64,000 bases of DNA, from positions 310,001 through 374,000 of the forward strand of contig NZ_JARZHF010000004.1 in the NCBI RefSeq assembly GCF_029891575.1, given 5' to 3'. The stretch is from Salipaludibacillus daqingensis. GTDB lineage: Bacteria; Bacillota; Bacilli; Bacillales; Salisediminibacteriaceae. Position numbers and translations under genes: made by a program. This document shows positions 1 through 7,835 of the stretch, piece after piece (position 1 is the stretch's first letter; each line of letters begins with the position of its first letter). The notes below the pieces were generated by a model. That model saw nothing but the letters and a program-made list of their open reading frames with translations, searched no databases and had not been told where the DNA came from.

Positions 1-71
1 ACATCTGCTTTTGTCGTAGAGACAAGATCCAAAATCATCGTCTTCTTTGTTAATAATTCTGTAATTTTCAT
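1..71 (-). CDS. fruA: PTS fructose transporter, N-terminal start only (partial)
   Basis: Only the first 23 codons lie in the window; the gene continues past the left edge. They read MKITELLTKKTMILDL and onward, the usual beginning of the EIIA domain of Bacillus FruA, the membrane permease that imports fructose as fructose-1-phosphate. The ATG follows a GGGTGAG ribosome site. It starts 15 bases after the fruK stop, so fruR, fruK and fruA form one minus-strand operon. The call rests on a short peptide plus strong context. Confidence 0.85.
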   Translation of the reverse strand, partial: MKITELLTKKTMILDLVSTTKAD

Positions 72-86
72 TCATCTCACCCTTTC

Positions 87-998
87 TTATATCATTTCAA
101 TTGATACTTCTTGCATCAATGATTGCACTTGATCTAAAGAACAAAATCCATCTGAAAATGCCGTTGCACTTCCTGAAGCAACACTAAAACGAAAAGCTTC
201 CTTGATATCCATTGACTGCATGTAAGCATATAAGAAACCTGCAACCATAGAGTCACCAGCGCCAACAGAGTTTTTCACATTTCCCTTTGGAATAGTAGCT
301 ACATACGTATCATCTTTACTTACTAAAGCTGCGCCATCGCCAGCAAATGACATAAGTACGTAATTCACGCCCTTATCCAGCGTCTTTTTTGCTAATGTCA
401 CAGCAGAGGGAATATCAGTCACCTTCTGTTTATATAAATCTTCTAATTCCTGCTGATTTGGTTTTATTAAAAAGGGCCCCGCTTCCACTACCGCTTCTAA
501 AGGTGCTCCACTTGTATCTACAAATGTTTTGACACCTTTTCTTTTTACACGTTCCACAATTTGTTGATAGAGATTTGTTGAAAGAATGGAAGGGACACTT
601 CCTGAAAGGACTAATATATCCTTCGTCGTCAACAAATCTAGTTGTTGCAACAGTTCATCAATGTGCTTTTCTTGAATCTCCGGAGCCTTCCCGTTAATTT
701 CTGTTTCTGTGTCGGTTTGTAGCTTCACATTAATTCTTGTTTGTCCCCCTGTCTCTATAAAACGATGAGCAACCGCTTCTTTCGTCAATTCTTCTTTTAT
801 AAATGAACCGGTAAAACCAGCAGTAAATCCTAGAGACTCTGAACTAACTCCAAAACGTTGTAGAACTCTCGAAACATTAATCCCTTTTCCTCCTGGCACC
901 ATCGCTTGTTCCGTCGCTCGATTGGTTGCTCCCCATTGAAAAGATTCAACACCAACTAAATAATCGACCGAAGGATTAAGAGTGACTGTGTAAATCAT
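87..998 (-). CDS. fruK: 1-phosphofructokinase
   Basis: The protein of 303 residues phosphorylates fructose-1-phosphate to fructose-1,6-bisphosphate in the cytoplasm, the step after FruA import. It is a full-length PfkB-family sugar kinase: TLNPSVDY near residue 6, the glycine-rich PGGKGINVSRVL near residue 36, and the C-terminal NSVGAGDSMVAGF motif near residue 244 whose Asp is the family's catalytic base. Its start overlaps the end of fruR by 23 bases, which points to translational coupling. Family and context agree, so the assignment is firm. Confidence 0.96.
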   Translation of the reverse strand: MIYTVTLNPSVDYLVGVESFQWGATNRATEQAMVPGGKGINVSRVLQRFGVSSESLGFTAGFTGSFIKEELTKEAVAHRFIETGGQTRINVKLQTDTETEINGKAPEIQEKHIDELLQQLDLLTTKDILVLSGSVPSILSTNLYQQIVERVKRKGVKTFVDTSGAPLEAVVEAGPFLIKPNQQELEDLYKQKVTDIPSAVTLAKKTLDKGVNYVLMSFAGDGAALVSKDDTYVATIPKGNVKNSVGAGDSMVAGFLYAYMQSMDIKEAFRFSVASGSATAFSDGFCSLDQVQSLMQEVSIEMI

Positions 999-1752
999 CG
1001 CTATTCACCACCTCTACTTTTGCAACGTTTGTTAGCTTTTCAAAAAACTCACGATCATCTCCTTCAGTTGTAATTAAAACCGCTTCCTCGAGATCAGCAA
1101 CTCTCGCAAAAGTTGCATCTCCAAATTTGGACGGATCAGCTAAAACAAAAGATTGTGTCGATTGTTTCATTGCAAGTTGTTTAATTTGAGCTTCTTCAGG
1201 ATCTGGAGTTGAAAAGCCAAAGTTAATATCAACTCCATTCGTACCAATAAATGCTTTATCAAAGCGAAATTGTTGAATCGAATCAACTGCTCCTTTTCCG
1301 ATAAAAGCATGCGTACCAGATTTAACATAACCACCTACAACGTACGTTCGAAACTGATGTTGAAGAGCTTCTTGTATAATATTTAAACCGTTTGTAACGA
1401 TTACGATATCTTTTGCTTGTATATAAGGAATCATTGCTTGTGTGGAAGTTCCTGCATCAATATATAGACAATCACCATCTTGTACAAAGCTAGCAGCCCT
1501 TTTCCCCATTTGTTTCTTTTCCTCTGTGAACTGCTGTTGTTTTTCCATCATAGAAGGTTCATCAACTTTGCTTTTCATTAATGAAGCTCCACCATGTATA
1601 CGCTTTAATTTTTGCTCGTTTTCAAGAATAGTTAAATCTCTTCGTATGGTAGACTCAGATGCTCCTGTTGCTTCAACTAGGTCAGCAAGCTTAGTCACTT
1701 TTTGATCTTCTAATAATTGAAGAATTTTTTCATACCGCTCAAAAGTAAGCAT
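976..1752 (-). CDS. fruR: DeoR-family fructose operon repressor
   Basis: A DeoR-family repressor of 258 residues and first gene of the fructose operon. The N-terminal helix-turn-helix contains ATGASESTIRRDL and the rest is the DeoR sugar-phosphate sensor domain, expected to respond to fructose-1-phosphate. The ATG at 1752 is chosen because AAAGGTG sits about 8 bases upstream; a longer reading to 1791 has no ribosome site and would cover the promoter. It probably represses its own operon through the repeats at 1820-1862. Confidence 0.93.
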   Translation of the reverse strand: MLTFERYEKILQLLEDQKVTKLADLVEATGASESTIRRDLTILENEQKLKRIHGGASLMKSKVDEPSMMEKQQQFTEEKKQMGKRAASFVQDGDCLYIDAGTSTQAMIPYIQAKDIVIVTNGLNIIQEALQHQFRTYVVGGYVKSGTHAFIGKGAVDSIQQFRFDKAFIGTNGVDINFGFSTPDPEEAQIKQLAMKQSTQSFVLADPSKFGDATFARVADLEEAVLITTEGDDREFFEKLTNVAKVEVVNSDDLHSHS

Positions 1753-1782
1753 ATACTTCACACCTTTTCTCTTGTTAACGTT

Positions 1783-1811
1783 ATTATACACAATAAATCA
1801 ATCAATATCAA
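1783..1811 (-). promoter_or_regulatory. Sigma-A promoter of the fruRKA operon
   Basis: On the minus strand TTGATA (1811-1806) and TATAAT (1788-1783) are separated by exactly 17 bases. This sits about 30 bases before the fruR start and just downstream of the putative FruR sites. Confidence 0.8.
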
Positions 1812-1819
1812 CTAAAAAT

Positions 1820-1862
1820 AATCAAAAACATTTATTTATTTTCAAAATCAATCAAAAACATT
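1820..1862 (-). promoter_or_regulatory. Tandem FruR-like operator repeats
   Basis: The 13-mer AATCAAAAACATT occurs at 1820-1832 and again at 1850-1862, a 30-base spacing (about three helical turns). Read on the minus strand it is AATGTTTTTGATT, lying just upstream of the -35 box. DeoR-family sugar repressors commonly bind direct repeats of this kind. Binding by FruR is inferred from position. Confidence 0.6.
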
Positions 1863-1875
1863 CAGAAGAAGGCAT

Positions 1876-1911
1876 AAAAAAAAGAAAGCCACAAGTTAGG
1901 CTTTCTTTTTT
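1876..1911 (-). terminator. Intrinsic terminator after cstR
   Basis: GAAAGCC pairs with GGCTTTC around an 8-base loop, with an uninterrupted T run on the minus strand. It directly follows the cstR stop. Confidence 0.85.
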
Positions 1912-1912
1912 A

Positions 1913-2173
1913 TTATCTACTTTTTACTAACATTTTAATTGCTTCTTCAATAACTTCTTCTCTTTCTTCATCAGACTCTGCTTCTTTTCGGAGGCAGGTC
2001 TCAAGATTCCTAGCAACAACATATGCAGTAGCGCGGTCTAACGCCGATCGAATGGCCGTCATTTGCGTAATAATTTCTTTACAATCTTTTTCTTCATCCA
2101 TCATACGCAAAACCCCTCTTACTTGGCCCTCGACTCGCTTTAACCGATTTTTCATATCTGAGGAATATTCCAT
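1913..2173 (-). CDS. cstR: CstR-type persulfide-sensing repressor (CsoR family)
   Basis: An all-helical DUF156/CsoR-family repressor of 86 residues. Copper sensors of this family carry Cys-His-Cys; here the three positions are C31, N56 and C60, the Cys-Asn-Cys pattern of CstR, which reacts with sulfane sulfur and releases DNA. The C-terminal EAIKMLVKSR also resembles known CstR proteins. The next gene upstream is a DsrE-family sulfur protein, and its promoter carries two CstR-like palindromes. A sulfur role is therefore well supported; copper sensing is unlikely because the His ligand is missing. Confidence 0.85.
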   Translation of the reverse strand: MEYSSDMKNRLKRVEGQVRGVLRMMDEEKDCKEIITQMTAIRSALDRATAYVVARNLETCLRKEAESDEEREEVIEEAIKMLVKSR

Positions 2174-2324
2174 GGTTACACCACCTTTTTATAATCAACC
2201 CAATTGAGTACATATCTAATCATTATCTACAACTCTCATTTAATTACCACCTTGCCTTATCATAATACTATATATTTGTACGTTAATCCAATGATACTAA
2301 CTGAAATTTTCACAAAAACTTTTC

Positions 2325-2366
2325 AAAAAATGCTCGAGCCAATAGAATAGCTCGAGCATTTTTTGT
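2325..2366. terminator. Bidirectional terminator after the DsrE gene
   Basis: TGCTCGAG pairs perfectly with CTCGAGCA around a 12-base loop, with T runs on both strands. It closes the DsrE-family transcript and separates it from cstR. Confidence 0.85.
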
Positions 2367-2386
2367 ATATTATTCTATGATACATT

Positions 2387-2878
2387 TTATATAAATAAGT
2401 TTACATTGCCATCTTCAGCTTCTGCTAAATAAGATGCTACACCAGCATACTCAATGCCGTCCATTAATTCTTCTTCTTTAAGCCCCATAACATCCATTGT
2501 CATCGTGCAAGCTACCATTTTCACATCTAAATCTTGCGCCATTTCAATTAACTCAGGTAATGTAGACACGTTGTGTTCCTTCATCATTTTCTTCATTAAG
2601 TGTGAACCTGCACCACCGTAATTCATTTTTGAAAGCTTCAATTTCTTAGGCCCACGAGGCATCATTTTCGCAAACATTTTCTCCAAGAAATTTTTATCTT
2701 TTATTTCAATGTGTTCTTCTTTTCGCAACACATTTAAGCCCCAAAATGTAAAAAACATCGTTACTTGTTTCCCCATTGCTGCAGCACCTGTAGCAATAAT
2801 GAAACTAGCAATAGCCTTATCTAAATCCCCATCAAATACGATCATTGTTGCATTATTTTTCTTTTCTTCTGTTGACAT
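2387..2878 (-). CDS. DsrE/DsrF-family sulfur-handling protein
   Basis: A cytoplasmic protein of 163 residues from the DsrE/DsrF/DrsH family. It shows the family's TMIVFDGDLDKAIA start, a hydrophobic MFFTFWGLNVL strand and the conserved VACTMTMDVMG segment near residue 124, whose cysteine is the likely sulfur carrier. In Firmicutes such proteins often occur in CstR regulons that manage persulfides. Here the promoter has two CstR-like sites and cstR lies downstream. The exact sulfur acceptor or donor cannot be told from sequence. Confidence 0.82.
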   Translation of the reverse strand: MSTEEKKNNATMIVFDGDLDKAIASFIIATGAAAMGKQVTMFFTFWGLNVLRKEEHIEIKDKNFLEKMFAKMMPRGPKKLKLSKMNYGGAGSHLMKKMMKEHNVSTLPELIEMAQDLDVKMVACTMTMDVMGLKEEELMDGIEYAGVASYLAEAEDGNVNLFI

Positions 2879-2900
2879 GAAAAAATCCTCCTTTTATTTT

Positions 2901-2916
2901 ATACCCATTGCGGTAT
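2901..2916. promoter_or_regulatory. CstR-like operator, promoter-distal copy
   Basis: ATACCCATTGCGGTAT has ATACC-type and GGTAT half-sites spaced as in the second site 37 bases away. It lies in the 5' untranslated leader of the DsrE-family gene. Confidence 0.6.
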
Positions 2917-2937
2917 TAATTACTATAGTCATAGTGT

Positions 2938-2961
2938 ATACCCCACTTGGTATAATGTCAA
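2938..2961 (-). promoter_or_regulatory. Promoter with embedded CstR-like operator
   Basis: On the minus strand TTGACA (2961-2956) is followed after 17 bases by TACACT. The palindrome ATACCCCACTTGGTAT (2938-2953) fills the space between the two boxes, the expected place for a repressor to block RNA polymerase. Confidence 0.7.
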
Positions 2962-2976
2962 GGGTTAGAACCAAGA

Positions 2977-3594
2977 TTATTTCATAGCTGCGTGAGAAGA
3001 AGAATGAGCGGATTTATCTGTTGATTCTTTATATTTTTTACGTCTATATAAACGGAACAAGACGTAGCAACAAATGGCGACGACTATTCCTGCAAAAATA
3101 ACACCTTGTGTTTGTTGAAAACGTTCAACGATTATTTCTAAATTTCCTAAAGTTCCCAAGTAAAACATAAGAACTGACAAAGGGTAGAAACCAATAAAAG
3201 TAAGTAATGCAAATTTCATTTTATTCATTTTACTTAACCCTGCAATATAAGTGATATAGCCCATACCGATGAACCGTCCGACGGCAATCATCCAATCTCC
3301 ATATCTATCAATCCATTTTTGTGCAAACTTTAATTTTTGTTGCGGAAGTTTCTTCTTCACAAACCCTTCGTAACGAATGCTAATATAATATGGCACAAAA
3401 CTAACAACGACATAAATCATTGTGGTAATAATCGAATAAGAAAAAATTTCTAACCAAGAAGGATTTAACAAGTACCCATATACAATGACAAATATAGCTG
3501 CTGGAAAAGGGATAGACAGTGCTTCTATCGCTACACCTAGCCCTAAGCCAATCCAACCTAAATTTCTCAACACATCTAATATCCACTCAACCAT
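2977..3594 (-). CDS. DedA-family (VTT domain) membrane protein
   Basis: A protein of 205 residues with about five membrane segments, typical of the DedA/VTT family that moves lipids such as undecaprenyl phosphate or phosphatidylethanolamine across the membrane. It shows the re-entrant-loop signature EALSIPFPA near residue 24 and the conserved VGRFIGMGYITYIAGL in the second half. The ATG at 3594 is preferred because AAAGGAG precedes it by about 8 bases; a start 13 codons upstream lacks one. The C-terminus is hydrophilic. It stands alone between divergent or terminated units, and its substrate is unknown. Confidence 0.85.
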   Translation of the reverse strand: MVEWILDVLRNLGWIGLGLGVAIEALSIPFPAAIFVIVYGYLLNPSWLEIFSYSIITTMIYVVVSFVPYYISIRYEGFVKKKLPQQKLKFAQKWIDRYGDWMIAVGRFIGMGYITYIAGLSKMNKMKFALLTFIGFYPLSVLMFYLGTLGNLEIIVERFQQTQGVIFAGIVVAICCYVLFRLYRRKKYKESTDKSAHSSSHAAMK

Positions 3595-3913
3595 GAAATA
3601 TGCTCCTTTTTGTTTTACTTCCAAATCATTCATTTACTGGAATCTACTGATGCAACGTTGGTTGCTTATTCCCGCTATTTAACTTCCTTAACCTTCATTT
3701 TATCGTAACGGTTATTTATTGAAAAATCACGGGATCACTCGGGTCGAAAGGTACTATACCCTCGCTTTGCTTCCCTTCGCATGCGATTTTCTGTCTGAAA
3801 GGCTCTATCACTATGCTTTGCTTCCCTTCACCTGATAACACTCTGACGAACGTTACTAAAACAAGTTACTAAAACAAAAAAGGATACCTATAAAGGTACC
3901 CTTCTCTACTAAA
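3595..3913. repeat. Non-coding spacer with a 51-bp imperfect direct repeat
   Basis: I see no gene here. Two imperfect copies of a 35-base unit lie 51 bases apart (3746-3780 and 3797-3831); the core GCTTTGCTTCCCTTC is identical in both (3764-3778, 3815-3829). The rest holds the upstream region of the DedA gene and the terminator of the next gene. Confidence 0.6.
3874..3904 (-). terminator. Intrinsic terminator of the GH65 gene
   Basis: On the minus strand AGGGTACC pairs with GGTATCCT (one G-T pair) and is followed by TTTTTTGTTTT. Confidence 0.75.
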
Positions 3914-6190
3914 TTACATCGACATTTCTACAGCATCATTTAAAGACACTGTAATTGTTTCTTCTTTATGTTTTAGTGTGAGGGATGTTCCCTCAACTAA
4001 CGTATACGTTACTTTATCTTTCGTTAAACTAACAGACAGTTGTTGACCTTGGTATTGTACTTGAAATTGAAGCGAGTTCCATACCTCAGGTAGTTTCGGT
4101 TGAAAAGACAACCCTTGCTGTTTCATTCTTAATCCAGCAAAGCCATAAACTAACGCTAACCACGTTCCACCCATATTAGCCATATGAAGGCCATCTTTCG
4201 TATTTTTATGAGTATTGTCTAAATCTAAACGAGCTGTCTCATTAAAATAATGATACGCTTTTTCATCATATCCGAGCTTAGCTGCCATGATGCTAAATAC
4301 GCAATACGACAAGGAAGAGTCGTGTGTCGTCACCTTTTCATAATAATCGTATGATCGACGAATCGTATCTTCATCCGCTTCATCTTCTAACAAGAAATGT
4401 CCAAGAATAGTATCTGCTTGTTTACATACTTGGTAGCGATATAACGTCAGCGGGTGATAATGAAGCAATAATGGAAACTTCTCTTTCGGAGTTGCCTCAA
4501 TATTCCACACATCTTTATTTAAAAACGTATCATCCTGCGCGTGAATTCCTAATTTCTCATCATAAGGCAAGTACATGCGCTCAGATGCTCGTTCCCACTC
4601 GGCAATTTCTTCCTTTGACACAGATAGCTTACTCAATAATTCGTCATAAGCACCCGTGTCATGATCTTTTACGATAGACAACGATTGAACGGCCCAAGCC
4701 AAGTTATTTTTAGCCATCACATTCGTATAGAAATTATTGTTAACGATACATGTGTATTCATCAGGCCCTGTCACATCATCAATGCGAAATTTACCATCTT
4801 TTTCGTGCCCCATATCTATCCAAAGCCTTGATGTTTCTACTAACAGTTCCGCTCCATACTCTTTCAAAAACTCCCAGTCGCCCGTTACTAAGTAATATTG
4901 TACAAAACTATAAGCAATATCTGCACTTATATGATATTGAGCTGTTCCTGCTGGGAAAAAGCCCGAACATTCTGTTCCAGTGATCGTTCGCCATGGGAAC
5001 AGGGCTCCTTTATGATGACCAACCTCTATTGCTCGTTCTTTTGCAGCACCCAAAATAGAAAAACGATGAAGGAGAAGTTGCTTTGCTATTTCAGGTTGCG
5101 TCAATAAAAAGACAGGAAACATGTAAATTTCAGTGTCCCAAAAGTAATGTCCTTCATATCCTTCTCCAGAAAGACCCTTTGCTGAAATATTACTTACAGA
5201 ATCTTTACCAACAGATTGTAATAATTGGTAAAGATTAAATCGAATCCCTTGTTGAAGATCATCAGCTCCTTGAATTTTGATATCTGACTTTTCCCAAAAG
5301 GCATCTAGGTATTTTTTTTGACTTTGAAGTAAATCGTCAAATGATTGTGATTGCATCTTGGCATGAATTTTTTCAGCTGACTTTTTTACATTATCCCCAT
5401 GTCGATACGTATCTGTGTATACATTATATTTCGTGAATTCAATGACTGAATTTGATTGAAAATGATACTTTTCTTCAACAGCAAAATCTAGAAGGTTAAC
5501 CTCATATGTTGTGGTATCTTGATTTGCTTCAGATCTCGTCATACAACATACTTCTAGTTTTGTTTCATACGTTTTATTCGTCACACTATGCGTGTTTTCC
5601 TGTTGATCCACATCGATGACGTGCAGTCTTTTCGCATGACCGGAAGCAACACGCGGATCTGAAGGGTCCACAAAATTTGATATATCTCCATTAACGTTTG
5701 AGGTGATCACAACGTCATTAATCGAGGATATTGGTTGAATATGAACAGATTGCAAAAATAATTCTTTGTCTACAAAGGAAATCAATCGACGAAAACGAAT
5801 TTCCACTTCTTTTCCTTTAGGTGACTTCCAATGAACTTTACGCTCAGAGTATCCTTTATCCATATGAAGAGTTCTCGTGAATGCGAGCACTTCTCCTTCA
5901 AACATCGAAAAACGTTCCCCATCAATATCAATTGTTATCGACTGACTGTCTATGACATTTACTAATTTTTGCTGCGTTTCAGGAAAACCATGAAGTTTTT
6001 CCCCATATTCTATAGAAGTCTCATCATGAAATGCATTGATGTAAGTTCCTCTAATTGATGTCATGTTGTCCTGGTAACCTTCTTCAAAGTTACCACGTAC
6101 TCCAAGAAAACCATTCCCCTGTGAAAACAAACTTTCATTAACTAAAAGTTGGTCTTGGTCGAGCTTCTGATCTAATATACTCCAGCCCAT
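3914..6190 (-). CDS. Glycoside hydrolase family 65 alpha-glucoside phosphorylase
   Basis: A protein of 758 residues, the usual size of maltose, trehalose, kojibiose or nigerose phosphorylases. These enzymes cleave an alpha-glucosidic disaccharide with phosphate to give beta-glucose-1-phosphate and a sugar. An N-terminal beta-sandwich is followed by the helical barrel with GHYFWDTEIYMFPVF, FPWRTITGTE and DVTGPDEYTCIV; the Glu of that last motif is the family's general acid. The ATG at 6190 has AAGGAG 8 bases upstream, while the GTG three codons earlier overlaps it. There is no signal peptide. No transporter or phosphoglucomutase is adjacent, so the substrate is uncertain; maltose phosphorylase is the commonest choice. 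Confidence 0.88.
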   Translation of the reverse strand: MGWSILDQKLDQDQLLVNESLFSQGNGFLGVRGNFEEGYQDNMTSIRGTYINAFHDETSIEYGEKLHGFPETQQKLVNVIDSQSITIDIDGERFSMFEGEVLAFTRTLHMDKGYSERKVHWKSPKGKEVEIRFRRLISFVDKELFLQSVHIQPISSINDVVITSNVNGDISNFVDPSDPRVASGHAKRLHVIDVDQQENTHSVTNKTYETKLEVCCMTRSEANQDTTTYEVNLLDFAVEEKYHFQSNSVIEFTKYNVYTDTYRHGDNVKKSAEKIHAKMQSQSFDDLLQSQKKYLDAFWEKSDIKIQGADDLQQGIRFNLYQLLQSVGKDSVSNISAKGLSGEGYEGHYFWDTEIYMFPVFLLTQPEIAKQLLLHRFSILGAAKERAIEVGHHKGALFPWRTITGTECSGFFPAGTAQYHISADIAYSFVQYYLVTGDWEFLKEYGAELLVETSRLWIDMGHEKDGKFRIDDVTGPDEYTCIVNNNFYTNVMAKNNLAWAVQSLSIVKDHDTGAYDELLSKLSVSKEEIAEWERASERMYLPYDEKLGIHAQDDTFLNKDVWNIEATPKEKFPLLLHYHPLTLYRYQVCKQADTILGHFLLEDEADEDTIRRSYDYYEKVTTHDSSLSYCVFSIMAAKLGYDEKAYHYFNETARLDLDNTHKNTKDGLHMANMGGTWLALVYGFAGLRMKQQGLSFQPKLPEVWNSLQFQVQYQGQQLSVSLTKDKVTYTLVEGTSLTLKHKEETITVSLNDAVEMSM

Positions 6191-6242
6191 TGAAGTCACT
6201 CCTTTTTACATTAATAGCTACCTATAACAAATTCGTATATAC

Positions 6243-6262
6243 ATATGAAAACCTTTTCATAT
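6243..6262. promoter_or_regulatory. cre-like palindrome upstream of the GH65 gene
   Basis: ATATGAAAACCTTTTCATAT has 9-bp arms around CC. Its inner TGAAAACCTTTTCA (6246-6259) matches the CcpA cre consensus at all but one of the fixed positions (CC replaces the central CG). It could be a cre site or the operator of another LacI-family regulator. Confidence 0.55.
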
Positions 6263-6448
6263 TTTAGAGTGTATCAAATGATTTCAGTTTTTTCTATATA
6301 ATTCATGAGTTTTTCATGAATTCTTTAAGTGATAAGGCTTTTCATCACAAAAAGCCCATATCATTATAAAAATCTATTGTTGAATAATCACAAAAAAGAA
6401 GCCTAATACATGATATCGATTTCACACACCGTAAAAAACAAACTAAAA

Positions 6449-6484
6449 GACGTGAACAAGTATTCTCTCATTCACGTCCTTTTA
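6449..6484 (-). terminator. Terminator of the sugar dehydrogenase gene
   Basis: GACGTGAA (6449-6456) pairs with TTCACGTC (6471-6478); on the minus strand the hairpin is followed by TTTTAGTTTGTTTTTT. Confidence 0.75.
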
Positions 6485-6488
6485 TTTG

Positions 6489-7658
6489 TTAATTTCTCAT
6501 TGTTAGTTTTAACAAGCGATCATCGTTCTCCTTAGGCGTTCCACGGCCGTCTGTATTGTTTGTGATGAGATAAATCGCCTCATCAACAACCGCTACATCA
6601 CGAAGTCTTCCTTCTCCTTGAAATACTTCAACCATGTCGTTTTGTTCTTCATCGAAGTAATAAAGACTCTCGCCTCTTAAACCAGCAACGAGAAGCTGAT
6701 TATCCCAAAATGCGATTCCTGAAGGCGCCCATGTGTCATCACCAGAATGAATAAGGGGTTCTTCCATGCCATCGTTCGTTTGATCACCTTCAATGACAGG
6801 CCAACCATAGTTATTTCCTGGTTGAATAAGATTGATTTCATCTTGGGCAACTGGTCCATGTTCTGAACTGTATAATTCTCCCTCTTCATTCCATGCTAAA
6901 CCTTGTGGATTACGATGCCCGTAACTATATACATAAGAATCTTCGGTAGGGTTATCGTCTGGTATTTCTCCTTCCATCGTCATCCTTAGTATACTGCCGG
7001 CCAAATTACTATCATCTTGAGCATCACTTGGTATATCTGCATCCCCTGTTGTGACATAAAGGTTATCATCAGGTCCAATCGCTAACCGACCACCATTATG
7101 AATGCCAGCACCAGGAATATCGTCTAATAAAATTTCTGTTTCTGCCCATCCATCATCTTTTTCTACTTTAACGACACGATTTGCAAGAGACCCTTCCTCT
7201 GACTCAAACGTATAATAAGCAAAACCTTCATTAGAAGTACCGAAATCTTCGGCTAAGACAAAACCTAATAGTCCCCCTTCTCCCTGATGCGCTATAGGGG
7301 AAGACGTTTCTAATGTCGTTTGCTCTGTTTCTCCGTCATTTACTTCCAATATGTGACCATCCCGATCCGTCATATAAATGATTTTTTCATAAATATTTAA
7401 TGACCATGGGATATCAAGGTTTTCAGCTACAGTTTCCACTTCCCAATCTTCCGTTTTCATATCTCCCAGTTTGTTGTCTTGCTCGTCTTGGGGCTCTTGA
7501 TTTTCTAGATTATTCGCTTGATTTTCCGTTACTTCATTCTGTTCTGTTTGATTATTTTCTTCATTGAGGACCTCGTCATTTTCTACTGATTGACACGCCG
7601 CAAAAATTAAAATCATTCCGATAATAATAAAGGATAAACGATACGTTTGTTCATTCAT
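6489..7658 (-). CDS. PQQ-type glucose/sorbosone dehydrogenase lipoprotein
   Basis: A surface lipoprotein of 389 residues: a hydrophobic signal, the lipobox IFAAC near residue 18, then an acidic Asn/Gln-rich linker to about residue 70. The rest is a six-bladed propeller of the soluble aldose dehydrogenase family, with ENLDIPWSL, HQGEGGLLG, IHNGGRLAIG (its His matches the catalytic base of soluble glucose dehydrogenase), YGHRNPQGLAW and NNYGWPVIEG. Such enzymes oxidise aldoses using PQQ. The ATG at 7658 is chosen for its GGAGG site. Whether this species makes PQQ cannot be judged here. Confidence 0.85.
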   Translation of the reverse strand: MNEQTYRLSFIIIGMILIFAACQSVENDEVLNEENNQTEQNEVTENQANNLENQEPQDEQDNKLGDMKTEDWEVETVAENLDIPWSLNIYEKIIYMTDRDGHILEVNDGETEQTTLETSSPIAHQGEGGLLGFVLAEDFGTSNEGFAYYTFESEEGSLANRVVKVEKDDGWAETEILLDDIPGAGIHNGGRLAIGPDDNLYVTTGDADIPSDAQDDSNLAGSILRMTMEGEIPDDNPTEDSYVYSYGHRNPQGLAWNEEGELYSSEHGPVAQDEINLIQPGNNYGWPVIEGDQTNDGMEEPLIHSGDDTWAPSGIAFWDNQLLVAGLRGESLYYFDEEQNDMVEVFQGEGRLRDVAVVDEAIYLITNNTDGRGTPKENDDRLLKLTMRN

Positions 7659-7835
7659 CTTGCAACCTCCTTTCACAGGAACTATACCCTAGTTAGACAA
7701 TAGAAAAAACACGAAACCATATCGTGTTTTTTCATCTGTTTTTACTTTTAGAAGCTTTCCGTATTAGATCTATCAACTTGTTGCTAATAAAACAAGTTGG
7801 AATCAATCGACTTCGATCACGCCCTCGTTTTATTG

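Noticed and set aside
1913-2173. Copper sensor CsoR
   Set aside because: The conserved His is Asn56, no copA/copZ is nearby, and the neighbour is a sulfur protein.
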